Shown here in pieces: positions 52,288 through 60,568 of a stretch of DNA of 64,000 nt. This stretch comes from an uncultured Clostridia bacterium (GTDB taxonomy: Bacteria > Bacillota > Clostridia > Oscillospirales > Acutalibacteraceae). The notes beneath the pieces were generated by a model, which saw nothing but the letters and a program-made list of their open reading frames with translations, was not told the DNA's origin and made no database searches. How positions within the stretch are numbered: position 1 is the first letter of the stretch; every line of letters starts with the position of its first letter. The position numbers and the translations under genes were made by a program. The stretch is taken from contig CAMHAH010000007.1 in the NCBI GenBank assembly GCA_946183365.1, forward strand, positions 62,001 to 126,000, in the 5' to 3' direction.

Positions 52288-55274
52288 TATCTTTTTCTCC
52301 TGAATTTACTGATGATAAAATCTATGAAGGTGCTCTTCTCGGAAAGCTCAAGTCTGAGCTCATCGACATGAACATCTGCCTGAGAATCAAAGGTTACTAA
52401 CTTGCGGGCTGTTCTGACAAAGAGATCTCTGAATTTCTCCATGCTCTCGTCATCATATCTGCTTGCGGCGTAGTCTATCATGAGCACCAGGCCGTCGGAG
52501 CCGTCGAGTATCTCCATATCGAGGATAGTCTGCGAAGCAGCCTGGTTCTGACGGATATCGATACTCTCTACGTTCATACCGCCGCTGTCCATATCACGGA
52601 TATCCTGCTGATACAGCAGATAAGCGGATTCGCCCGTAGCTACCGAGCCTACCTTATCTACATAGGGATAGATGCTGTGCTCGATGCCCTTCTGGACCTG
52701 ATCCTGCACATCGGCAAAGAGCTCGCGAAGGGTCATATCGGCTGTGAAGTGTATGCCTATGGGCAGCTCACGGAACAGCAGACCGACTGATGTCATCATC
52801 TCCATGTCGTCACGTCCGTTATAGTTCCACGACAGCATGACGTCGGGCTTATCGTTATAAAGGCCTATAGCAAGCGCCGCTACGGTGATGAAGAACTCAT
52901 TGCGGCTTATCTTATACTGGCGCTCGATAGCTGTCATCTGAGCCTGCTCGATTCCGAGATCGGCAAAGATCTCACCCAGTTCATTCTCACGCGACTCATG
53001 ATCGGGCTTGGGATAGCTCGACCACTCTACGCCGTCATAGCGATCCTCAAAATACTTCTTGCTCTCCTGATAGAAGGGCAGGTTCACGGCGTTCTCGCGG
53101 TTAGCGAGCATGAGATAATAGTAGTCGGGGTCGGGCTGTACGCCCATATATACCTTGCCCACATTGGACATGAACACCTTCAGCGAGGTGCCGTCGAAGA
53201 GGGTATGATGTACGTCAAAGAATACATAACCGTTCTTCTCGGTCTCAAAGACGCGGCAGCGGTGCAGCTTGCCGCCGATTATCTTGAAGGGCTGTACAAG
53301 CGTATCCTTAAGGTTCTCAAACTCAAACTCAGTCAGCTTCTCGACCTTGACGTCCTCTAAGACCTCGGGAGTGTAGCGCTGAACGATCTCGCCGTCGTCA
53401 TTGAAGTGGAAGGTGGTTGCCAGAGCGGGATGATGACGGAGCACGGTGGTCATGGTCTCGGCAAACTTCTCCATGTCGAACATTTCTTTATCGAGCTTCT
53501 GCATAGAGAAGAGATTATACATGGTCGATCTGGGAGTATAGAGCTGATAGTCGACCATATAGAGCTGCTCGTCGGTAAGAGGATGATCATGCTTCATCGA
53601 ATTGGCGTTCTTGACGTCCGGCGACTCGCCGTCGCTGTTAGCCTGAGCCTCGATATACAGCGCGGCTATCTTCTCGGGAGTTCTGCCGCGGAAGATATGG
53701 CTCGCGTTAAGACCCGGCAGACCCGCCTCGGTGATGAGCTTGATAGAGCCTAAGCTGTCGCCGCCCATCTCATAGAAATCGTCATGGATGCCGACCTGCT
53801 CGAGACCCAATACCTTCTGGATAGCCTCACAGAGCTTCTCCTCAGTCTCATTGGTAGGAGCGACATAGTCGGTCTTGAAGTCCTTGGTATCGGGCTGAGG
53901 CAGAGCATTGCGATCCATCTTGCCGTTGGGCTTGAGGGGGACCTTATCTATCTTCATAAAGAAGGCGGGGATCATATAATAAGGCAGACGCTTAGCGAGG
54001 TCGGCGCGCAGTACGGCAGGGTCGAAATCTACATCCTCTGTATAATAAGCGCACAGATAGCTCTTTCCCTTTTCTTCAAAACCGCGGGCCGCCGCCCATT
54101 CGATACCGAGTGCCTGCTTTACGGCTGCCTCGATCTCGGCGGGCTCGATACGGTTACCGTTGATCTTTATCATATCGCCGGATCTGCCTAAAAGCACATA
54201 GTTGCCGTCGGGGTTCTTGCGAGCGAGGTCGCCTGTATGATAAACGCCGTCAACGAATGCCTTTTCGGTCTCTTCGGGCAGGTTCATATAGCCGCGGACA
54301 TAGGGGTTCTCAAAGCAGAGCTCGCCTATCTCGCCGTCGGCGGCCTCTTTGCCGTCCTCGGTGATAAGGGTGATCTTTGTATCGATCTCGGGCTGTCCTA
54401 TCGGGCAGGTCTCATATTCCTTATCTATCTGGAAAACGCCTACGGCAAAGCCGCTCTCGGACGCCGCGTAGATATTGATAAGGTCGAGATTTTCGTTATA
54501 AAGATTGTTCGCGGGCTCGCTGCCTACGAACAGCATTCTCAGGAAGGGGCCTGACTTGTTGCCCAGCATACGGACGTATGAGGGGGTCAGGAAGGTGATG
54601 GTGATGCGCTTCTCAAGGAACATAGCCATCAGCGCCATCGGGTTCTTGATGGTGGCGTAGCTCACGACAAACATCTTGCCGCCCTGGATGCTGAGCACCT
54701 CAAGGATAACGATTACCGAAGCTACAAAGTTCATCGGAGCGAGCAGAGCCAGTCTGTCCTTGCTCAAAAATGGGTTCTTGCCTTTGATGCGGATCGACTC
54801 TATGGCGCGGCTGAGGTTGCCGTACTCATGCAGTACGCCCTTGGGGTTGCCTGTTGTACCCGAGGTATAGATAGCGTAAGCCGCGTCGTGAAGATCAGCC
54901 TTGACATGACCGCTGATGGGCTCGGTGTGCATTACCTCTTCCCAATTATCGCCGCAGAGCTCAAATTTACAGCCGCAGTCCTTGCGGATATAAGCTATAC
55001 GGTCAGGGGCATAGGTGTCCTCAACGAGAGCCCACGCCGCTCCTGCCTTCCAAACGCCTATCATAGCTATGATGGGAAGGATACCTCTGGGCAGGTTTAA
55101 AAGTACAAAGTCCTCTTTGCCTATATTGTTGGCTTTTAAATAAGCGTATACTCTGCCCGACATATCGTCAAGCTGAGCGTATGTGATACCCTTTGAATGC
55201 GCGTCGTCATATAATATCGCGGCATTGGGGGTATCTGCGGTATACTGTTCAAGGAGTTCTAAAATATCAGTCAT
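52287..55274 (-). CDS. NRPS: adenylation, carrier and condensation domains (A-T-C)
   Basis: A 995-residue single-module enzyme. The adenylation domain (1-460) has TSGTTGNPKG (137-146), YHTGD, GRSGDMIKINGNRIE and Lys452 in KPNGK. The carrier domain carries Ser507 in MGGDSLGS for phosphopantetheine. The C-terminal condensation domain (about 565-985) has VHHTLFDG (HHxxxDG, 688-696). The core A4 motif reads NFVASV (182-187) where amino-acid-activating domains usually have Phe-Asp; loss of this Asp suggests a substrate without a standard alpha-amino group. With no downstream module, the C domain may join the bound acyl unit to a free amine or a partner's product. Start is ATG 7 bases after a STAS gene. 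Confidence 0.9.
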   Translation of the reverse strand: MTDILELLEQYTADTPNAAILYDDAHSKGITYAQLDDMSGRVYAYLKANNIGKEDFVLLNLPRGILPIIAMIGVWKAGAAWALVEDTYAPDRIAYIRKDCGCKFELCGDNWEEVMHTEPISGHVKADLHDAAYAIYTSGTTGNPKGVLHEYGNLSRAIESIRIKGKNPFLSKDRLALLAPMNFVASVIVILEVLSIQGGKMFVVSYATIKNPMALMAMFLEKRITITFLTPSYVRMLGNKSGPFLRMLFVGSEPANNLYNENLDLINIYAASESGFAVGVFQIDKEYETCPIGQPEIDTKITLITEDGKEAADGEIGELCFENPYVRGYMNLPEETEKAFVDGVYHTGDLARKNPDGNYVLLGRSGDMIKINGNRIEPAEIEAAVKQALGIEWAAARGFEEKGKSYLCAYYTEDVDFDPAVLRADLAKRLPYYMIPAFFMKIDKVPLKPNGKMDRNALPQPDTKDFKTDYVAPTNETEEKLCEAIQKVLGLEQVGIHDDFYEMGGDSLGSIKLITEAGLPGLNASHIFRGRTPEKIAALYIEAQANSDGESPDVKNANSMKHDHPLTDEQLYMVDYQLYTPRSTMYNLFSMQKLDKEMFDMEKFAETMTTVLRHHPALATTFHFNDDGEIVQRYTPEVLEDVKVEKLTEFEFENLKDTLVQPFKIIGGKLHRCRVFETEKNGYVFFDVHHTLFDGTSLKVFMSNVGKVYMGVQPDPDYYYLMLANRENAVNLPFYQESKKYFEDRYDGVEWSSYPKPDHESRENELGEIFADLGIEQAQMTAIERQYKISRNEFFITVAALAIGLYNDKPDVMLSWNYNGRDDMEMMTSVGLLFRELPIGIHFTADMTLRELFADVQDQVQKGIEHSIYPYVDKVGSVATGESAYLLYQQDIRDMDSGGMNVESIDIRQNQAASQTILDMEILDGSDGLVLMIDYAASRYDDESMEKFRDLFVRTARKLVTFDSQADVHVDELRLELSEKSTFIDFIISKFRRKR

Positions 55275-55281
55275 GGTTATA

Positions 55282-55578
55282 TCACTCTATAGTCAAAATG
55301 TCAGAGAAACCTGTGACCTCAAAGATCTCTTTTATGATATCGTTAGCGCCTGTGATCTTCATTGAGCCCTGCTTGTTCATCTGCTTCTGGAAAGAGAGAA
55401 GAGCTCTCAGGCCGGCTGATGAGATATAATCGAGCGCAGAGAAATCGAGAACAAGCTCGGTAAGACCTTCGAGCTCGGGCTTGATGTCAGCCTCAAACTC
55501 GGGAGTTGTTGAAGTGTCGAGTCTGCCTGAAACAGCAGCGCAAAGTGTGGTACCGTCTTTTTTCTTTGTAATTGTCAT
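55282..55578 (-). CDS. STAS-domain protein (anti-sigma factor antagonist type)
   Basis: A 98-residue single STAS domain. The conserved turn with the phosphorylatable Ser is in DFSALDYISSAGLRALL (Ser about 58-59), as in SpoIIAA/RsbV. Normally such proteins free a sigma factor by binding its anti-sigma kinase. Here no anti-sigma factor or sigma factor is adjacent; the gene heads the NRPS/esterase operon 7 bases ahead of the NRPS ATG, with an AAAGGAG site and ideal promoter. It may couple the pathway to a partner-switching signal. Confidence 0.88.
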   Translation of the reverse strand: MTITKKKDGTTLCAAVSGRLDTSTTPEFEADIKPELEGLTELVLDFSALDYISSAGLRALLSFQKQMNKQGSMKITGANDIIKEIFEVTGFSDILTIE

Positions 55579-55626
55579 AATAATGCTCCTTTTTTAGCAA
55601 AATAATCGGCTTTGCCTATCCTCATA

Positions 55627-55655
55627 ATTATATTACATTATAAAACACGTGTCAA
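55627..55655 (-). promoter_or_regulatory. promoter of the STAS-NRPS-esterase operon
   Basis: Minus-strand TTGACA (55650-55655), exactly 17 bases, TATAAT (55627-55632): a full consensus match. Leader about 42 bases. Confidence 0.92.
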
Positions 55656-55741
55656 TTATTCTTAAAGAATATAAGCGAAAATTTATATATTGTTTATATT
55701 TGTAAACACGCAAAACCGATCCGGAAGATATGATCCCTGCA

Positions 55742-55795
55742 CAACCCCTCAACTCCTAACTCCGGCTCGGGAGGAGCAAGCCCCTCCCCTACATA
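55742..55795. repeat. short palindromic repeat with CTCCTAACTCC motif
   Basis: CAACTCCTAACTCC is followed by a GGGAGG/CCCTCC hairpin. The CTCCTAACTCC motif recurs in the elements at 59294-59432 and 61734-61914, so this may be a fragment of the same repeat family. Confidence 0.45.
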
Positions 55796-55805
55796 TTGAT
55801 AAAAA

Positions 55806-55829
55806 GTCCGCCGACAAACGCCGACGGAC
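55806..55829 (-). terminator. terminator of the DHHW/NUDIX unit
   Basis: GTCCG-CG/CG-CGGAC stem with one mismatch, followed on the minus strand by TTTTTATC, directly after the NUDIX stop. Confidence 0.75.
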
Positions 55830-55834
55830 AAAAC

Positions 55835-56524
55835 TCATTTAAGCTTATCAAGATTTTCCTTTGCTTTGCGGACAACACGAAGGTCGTTATCATATGTACA
55901 CTTTGTATGAGCCTCCTCGAGATCCACCCACATATAGCTGTCTATCTCTTCCCTTTGGACGGTAACCTTGTTGCTCATGGTCTGAGCCATGAAGAATACC
56001 ACTCGCTTGCGTATCTTGCCGAATGGGCAGTAATCGGCGACCTCGCGGAAGGAGTCGATGATCTCTATCGAGAGACCCGTTTCTTCCTTGACTTCTCGGA
56101 TAGCGGTCTCCTGCTCGGTCTCTCCCTTCTCGACATGACCCTTGGGGAAGCTGTAGTTGCGGCCGTTGTGGTTCCTTACCAAAAGTATCTTATAGCGGCT
56201 GCCGTCACGATAGATGACGATAGCGCCGCAGCTCTTCTCATACAGACAGCTCAGCTTCTCTATCTGAGCGTTGCGCAGGGCAGAGAGCTTCTCTCTGATA
56301 GCGGGCTCATAATAAACCTCGCCCTCGGGAGCTATGATGAGCTTTTCTCCCACGCCCTTGAAGGTAGCGACGGCAATGACAACGCCGAACATAAAATCCT
56401 TGAGGGGCTTACGGGATAATATATACGAGCTTTTATTCTTAAAAGTATCTGCGCCGGCATAGCCGGAATAAAGGCCTTCCGCCAGCATACCGTATACATT
56501 AACCTTGACCTTCTTTGCTATCAT
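55835..56524 (-). CDS. NUDIX hydrolase with N-terminal pyrophosphatase-like domain
   Basis: A 229-residue protein. The C-terminal half (about 98-225) is a NUDIX hydrolase with the complete box GHVEKGETEQETAIREVKEE plus the downstream ETGL, cleaving a nucleoside diphosphate-linked substrate. The first 95 residues (KKVKVNVYGML, SYILSRKPLKDF, EKLIIAPEGEVYYEP) resemble the small clostridial inorganic-pyrophosphatase-like family but lack its usual acidic residues, so that half is probably a binding or structural domain (inference). It follows the DHHW gene by 15 bases. Confidence 0.85.
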   Translation of the reverse strand: MIAKKVKVNVYGMLAEGLYSGYAGADTFKNKSSYILSRKPLKDFMFGVVIAVATFKGVGEKLIIAPEGEVYYEPAIREKLSALRNAQIEKLSCLYEKSCGAIVIYRDGSRYKILLVRNHNGRNYSFPKGHVEKGETEQETAIREVKEETGLSIEIIDSFREVADYCPFGKIRKRVVFFMAQTMSNKVTVQREEIDSYMWVDLEEAHTKCTYDNDLRVVRKAKENLDKLK

Positions 56525-56539
56525 TCCGTCTCACCCCCC

Positions 56540-57757
56540 TTAATAAATTTCTCTTATCCTGTCTAACTGTACAGCGGCGTTCGCCGACATAACGTTATTG
56601 ATGAACAGCACCTCTGTGATGCCGTTGTCCTGCATATAGCTCTTGAGGCTCTGACCGAAATAGCGGAAATCTATTACGTGGACCTCCTGATAGTTGTTCG
56701 TAAGATACGGTACGAATGAGTTACCGTAGCTCTCCTTGACAACGGCTATCTTCTTGCCGTTGTTGATCTCATCGTTATACTCGACGAACAGCGGAGAGTC
56801 GCCGTAGATGAATACTCCGTAGGAGTAGCGACCCGAGCCCTCCTGCTCATAATAAACGGTGGTCTCATACAGAGCCTCGCCCGGGTTATCCTGACGCATC
56901 GCGTGGGTCTGATACGGGAAGGTCCAGTAGTGGACGGTATCGAGGTTCTCATGCAGAGAGCCGTCGTTATCTATCATAGAGCCCTCAAAATCGGATATCG
57001 TGTGCTCCTCACAGGTGCTCAGGTCGAGCGCCGTCTGACCCGTCTGCTCACAGAACGCCTGATACGCGTAATACGCGCCCAGACCCGTCCAGTGGTGGTC
57101 GGTGTTGAAGTAGATATACTCGTCGATATGCTCACACAGCTTATTATAGCAGTTGATGGGCTTTACGTCCTCGGTATAATCCGAGTAGATGGTCTTTAGG
57201 TTCTCAGCCTGAGAGCCTGTAGAAACCAAGCCGTTCTGTATAAGCCTCGGCGGCATAGCGAACTCGGTGTGGTTGGGTACGACCATGTTATATACGGTGA
57301 AATCCGGAGCGTTCTTCTTGAACTCGGAGATAGTGTCGGCATAAGCCTTGCAGGTGCTCTCGGAACCGCCGAAGAGCTCGAGAGCCATCTTGTTATAGAT
57401 ATATACTCCGCCGTTCGAGGCTGAATAATAGCCCTCTGACTTGCCGTCATCCTTTATGTTGGGAGTATTGAACATTAAAGCGGGCGACTCTGTCGGAGCC
57501 TCAGTGACCGCTACGGTCTCAGCCGTGGTCTCAACAGGCTGTTCGGCGTTTTTGCCGCCGCCGAAGATCGCTCTGAACAGCTGCACCAGCAAAAAGATTA
57601 TCAAAAATACGATAAGCAGACATACTAAGACGATAACGGTACGGCGTATCAGCAGCTTGCGGCGGCGCTCACGCTTCATCTGCGCGATAGCCCGCTGGCG
57701 TCTGATACTCTCGGATCCCCGGCGGTTATTACTGCCGCCGTAGTTATCGTAAGCCAT
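56540..57757 (-). CDS. DHHW-family protein (AlgJ/AlgX-like, acetylation-related)
   Basis: A 405-residue protein with a basic cytoplasmic N-terminus, one membrane helix (about 37-62) and an extracellular domain. The motif NTDHHWTGLGAYYAY (about 220-234) names the family and supplies Asp/His. A second block KESYGNSFVPYL near the C-terminus resembles the Ser block of SGNH-type acetylesterase/transferases such as AlgJ/AlgX. These proteins finish O-acetylation of secreted polysaccharides in partnership with an MBOAT protein, here encoded about 4 kb away. Own strong promoter. Confidence 0.88.
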   Translation of the reverse strand: MAYDNYGGSNNRRGSESIRRQRAIAQMKRERRRKLLIRRTVIVLVCLLIVFLIIFLLVQLFRAIFGGGKNAEQPVETTAETVAVTEAPTESPALMFNTPNIKDDGKSEGYYSASNGGVYIYNKMALELFGGSESTCKAYADTISEFKKNAPDFTVYNMVVPNHTEFAMPPRLIQNGLVSTGSQAENLKTIYSDYTEDVKPINCYNKLCEHIDEYIYFNTDHHWTGLGAYYAYQAFCEQTGQTALDLSTCEEHTISDFEGSMIDNDGSLHENLDTVHYWTFPYQTHAMRQDNPGEALYETTVYYEQEGSGRYSYGVFIYGDSPLFVEYNDEINNGKKIAVVKESYGNSFVPYLTNNYQEVHVIDFRYFGQSLKSYMQDNGITEVLFINNVMSANAAVQLDRIREIY

Positions 57758-57824
57758 GTATATCCCTCCGATCCAATAAACTAAAACGTATACGTCAATG
57801 TATACAGACCCTATATTCTAAAGT

Positions 57825-57853
57825 ATTATACTACAAAATCAACTTTGATACAA
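57825..57853 (-). promoter_or_regulatory. promoter of the DHHW/NUDIX unit
   Basis: Minus-strand TTGTAT (57848-57853), 17-base spacer, TATAAT (57825-57830). Part of the 57758-58097 gap, which also holds a MITE terminus and the aminotransferase promoter, and no gene. Confidence 0.75.
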
Positions 57854-57952
57854 TAACAAATTAAAAGAATTTGACGAAAAATAAGCATAATTACGCAAAT
57901 TCTAAAAATTTTTACATTGTTTTACACAAAAAACCGACAGCAAGAGAGCTTA

Positions 57953-57970
57953 TACTAAGTAGCAATAAAA
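57953..57970 (+). repeat. solo copy of the 18-base MITE terminus
   Basis: Exact TACTAAGTAGCAATAAAA preceded by GAGCTTA, the same 7 bases that flank the remnant at 28720. No second end is recognised nearby. Confidence 0.8.
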
Positions 57971-58011
57971 CTCAAATAACAAATTGTTTTTTCATGAATA
58001 GATCAAGGTTC

Positions 58012-58040
58012 TTGCACAATCGGGCGAATTGTGGTATTAT
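58012..58040 (+). promoter_or_regulatory. aminotransferase promoter
   Basis: TTGCAC (58012-58017), 17-base spacer, TATTAT (58035-58040) with TGG extension. Confidence 0.75.
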
Positions 58041-58097
58041 GAATAGTAACGGTCAACCGATAAGTTCAATAAATAATATGAAAGAAAGCGTGACATT

Positions 58098-59291
58098 ATG
58101 GATTACAGATTTTCTGACAAGGTGCTGGCGCTCAAGCCCAACGCCATCCGCGAAATATTAAAAAGCGCCTCCGACCCCGGCGTTATCTCTCTCTCGGCGG
58201 GCAACCCCGCTCCCGACGCCTTCCCTATCGAGGCTATCAGAGAGATATCCGAGAGGATCCTCAGAGAGAACCCGATCGGCGTGCTCCAGTACGGCGTCAG
58301 CGAGGGCTATAACCCGCTCAGGGATACACTAAAGGAATACCTCAAAAAGAAACACGGTATCGGCGGCGATGACGAGGAGCTTATCATCGTATCGGGCGCT
58401 CAGCAGGTGATGGATATAGCGGCAAAGACCTTTCTCAACGAGGGCGATGTGCTTATATGCGAGGCTCCGAGCTTTGTCGGCGCGCTGAATACCTTCCGCA
58501 GCTATAACGCCGAGCTCGTCGGAGTTACCGTAGAGCCCGACGGCATGAATATGGAAGAGCTCGAAAAGGTACTCGACGAGAACCCGAGAGCGAAAATGAT
58601 ATACACCATCCCGAATTTCCAGAACCCCTCGGGCGTTACGATGTCGCTCGAGAAGAGGAAGAAGCTCTATGAGCTGGCTAAGGCTCACGGCGTTATGATT
58701 ATCGAGGACAACCCCTACGGCGATCTGAGATATTACGGCGAGGATGTGCCCGCTATCAAGACCTTTGACACCGAGGGCATAGTCATTTACTCAGGCTCAT
58801 TCAGCAAGGTCGTATCCCCCGGTATCCGCGCGGGCTTCATGATGGCGCCCAAGGCGGCTATGGCTAAGATGATAATCTGCAAGCAGGGTCAGGACGTACA
58901 CACCACGATGTGGTCGCAGATGATATGCAACGAATTCATGACCAAGTACGATTATGAGGGTCATCTCGACTATCTGAGGAAGCTCTATACCGTAAAGGCG
59001 GATCTGTGCATGGAGCTGCTCGACAAGTACGTCGTGCCCCACGGTATCAAATACAACAAGATACAGGGCGGTCTGTTCATCTGGTGCGACCTGCCCGAGG
59101 GCGCTGATATGCTCGACTTCTGCAAGAAGCTCACCGAGCGCAAGGTCTGCGTAGTACCCGGCAACGCCTTCCTCACCGACAGCTCACTTCCTTGCAACAG
59201 CTTCCGCATAAACTTCTCGACGCCTACCGACGAACAGCTCACAAAGGGTATAATCGAGATAGGCAAGCTCGCGAAAGAAATAATAAAATAA
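58098..59291 (+). CDS. PLP-dependent aminotransferase (class I, 2-aminoadipate/MocR-like subgroup)
   Basis: A 397-residue fold-type I aminotransferase. It has LSAGNPAPDAFP at the N-terminus, SGAQQVMD in the cofactor phosphate region, EDNPYGDLRYYG with the PLP Asp/Tyr, SGSFSKVVSPGIRAG with the Schiff-base Lys (about 235), and the substrate-carboxylate Arg in FRINFS. The sequence fits the LysN/ARO8-like group, broad aromatic or aminoadipate transaminases, lacking the DNA-binding domain of MocR regulators. The exact amino acid is unknown. It stands alone after its own promoter, with trpS 166 bases further. Confidence 0.9.
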   Translation: MDYRFSDKVLALKPNAIREILKSASDPGVISLSAGNPAPDAFPIEAIREISERILRENPIGVLQYGVSEGYNPLRDTLKEYLKKKHGIGGDDEELIIVSGAQQVMDIAAKTFLNEGDVLICEAPSFVGALNTFRSYNAELVGVTVEPDGMNMEELEKVLDENPRAKMIYTIPNFQNPSGVTMSLEKRKKLYELAKAHGVMIIEDNPYGDLRYYGEDVPAIKTFDTEGIVIYSGSFSKVVSPGIRAGFMMAPKAAMAKMIICKQGQDVHTTMWSQMICNEFMTKYDYEGHLDYLRKLYTVKADLCMELLDKYVVPHGIKYNKIQGGLFIWCDLPEGADMLDFCKKLTERKVCVVPGNAFLTDSSLPCNSFRINFSTPTDEQLTKGIIEIGKLAKEIIK

Positions 59292-59293
59292 TC

Positions 59294-59432
59294 AGGAATT
59301 AGAAATGAGGAATTATCGGCGGACGCTGTCCGCACCTGATTCTGTATTGTTCCTCACGCCTGTAATTTACATCTTAGGAATCCAAAACACAAAGTGTTTC
59401 CTGAAATTCCTAATTCCTAACTCCTAATTCCT
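59294..59432. repeat. inverted-repeat element built on AGGAATTAG units
   Basis: Starts AGGAATTAGAAATGAGGAATT and ends with AATTCCTAATTCCT plus CTAATTCCT repeats, so its ends pair. Contains an inner AACAC/GTGTT hairpin. No coding capacity. It fills the aminotransferase-trpS gap, in which I see no T-box. Confidence 0.6.
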
Positions 59433-59457
59433 ATTTGTTAAAAAGGATTTGATAACT

Positions 59458-60483
59458 ATGGAAAATACTACACCCGAAAAGAAGCAAATCGTTTTCTCGG
59501 CTATCCAGCCCAGCGGCTCTATCACACTCGGCAACTACTTAGGAGCCGTCAAGAACTGGGTACGGATGCAGGAGAACCCCGAATATAACTGCATCTACGC
59601 GCTCGCGGACCTGCACACCATCACCGTGCGCCAGGACCCCGCGGCGTTCCGCAAAAACATCATAGATATGTACGCCTCGATAATGGCGTGCGGCGTAGAT
59701 GTTGAGAAGGCTCCGTTCTTCATACAGAGCCACAACCCCGACCACGCCGTCATGGGATGGATACTGGACTGTTACACCCAGTTCGGTGAGCTGAGCCGCA
59801 TGACCCAGTTCAAGGACAAGAGTGCGAAACACGCCGATAACATCAACGCGGGTCTGTTCACCTACCCCAGCCTTATGGCGGGTGACATCCTGCTTTATCA
59901 GGCTGACAAGGTGCCTGTAGGCTCAGATCAGATGCAGCACCTTGAGCTCACCAGAGATATCGCGAACCGTTTCAACGGCATATACGGCAACGTTTTCAAG
60001 ATACCCGAGGGCTTCATCCCCAAGGACGGCGCGCGCGTTATGAGCCTGCAGAACCCGACCTCTAAGATGAGCAAGTCGGATGAGAACGCCAACAGCTATA
60101 TCCTGCTTACCGACGAGGATAACGTAATTATGAAGAAGTTCAAGCGCGCTATCACCGACAGCGAGGCCAAGGTGCGCTACGGCGAGGGCAAGGACGGCAT
60201 CAATAATCTGATGTCCATTTACTCAGCGGTCACGGGTCTTACATATGAGCAGATAGAGCATGAATTTGACGGCAAGGGCTACGGCGATTTCAAGACAGCC
60301 GTGGGCGAGGCTGTGGTAGCTGAGCTATCACCCATCCGCAAGCGTTATCAGGAATACTTAAAGGATAAAAAGTACATCGAGGAATGTTATACAAAGAGCC
60401 TTGATTTTGTTCAGCGACTGAGCCACCGCACGGTAGAAAAGGCGATGAAGAAGATAGGCTATGTCCTGCCGAAAAAGGGCTGA
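59458..60483 (+). CDS. trpS: tryptophanyl-tRNA synthetase
   Basis: Class Ic synthetase charging tRNA-Trp. The 341-residue protein has FSAIQPSGSITLGNYLGA (HIGH-type motif TLGN), DLHTIT, VGSDQMQHLELTRDIA and the loop SKMSKSD (about 200). The ATG at 59458 has AAGGA upstream; an in-frame TTG 9 bases earlier is rejected. Single gene ended by a strong terminator. Unlike many Firmicutes, no T-box leader is recognisable in the upstream repeat-filled gap. Confidence 0.96.
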   Translation: MENTTPEKKQIVFSAIQPSGSITLGNYLGAVKNWVRMQENPEYNCIYALADLHTITVRQDPAAFRKNIIDMYASIMACGVDVEKAPFFIQSHNPDHAVMGWILDCYTQFGELSRMTQFKDKSAKHADNINAGLFTYPSLMAGDILLYQADKVPVGSDQMQHLELTRDIANRFNGIYGNVFKIPEGFIPKDGARVMSLQNPTSKMSKSDENANSYILLTDEDNVIMKKFKRAITDSEAKVRYGEGKDGINNLMSIYSAVTGLTYEQIEHEFDGKGYGDFKTAVGEAVVAELSPIRKRYQEYLKDKKYIEECYTKSLDFVQRLSHRTVEKAMKKIGYVLPKKG

Positions 60484-60513
60484 TACCCCGCAGCAATAAA
60501 ATGCACAGCAAAA

Positions 60514-60555
60514 AGGCTGACCTCACTCAAAGCAGTGAAGTCAGCCTCTTTTTTT
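60514..60555 (+). terminator. intrinsic terminator after trpS
   Basis: AGGCTGAC-TCACT/AGTGA-GTCAGCCT stem with a mismatch, followed by CTTTTTTT. Confidence 0.9.
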
Positions 60556-60568
60556 ATTTGCCGGTTTA

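Noticed and set aside
59292..59457. T-box leader of trpS
   Set aside because: No T-box bulge sequence or specifier stem is visible; the gap is a palindromic repeat.
60489..60500. GCAGCAATAAAATG after trpS as another MITE terminus
   Set aside because: Only about 11 bases resemble the 18-base terminus and the TACTAAG part is missing; likely chance.
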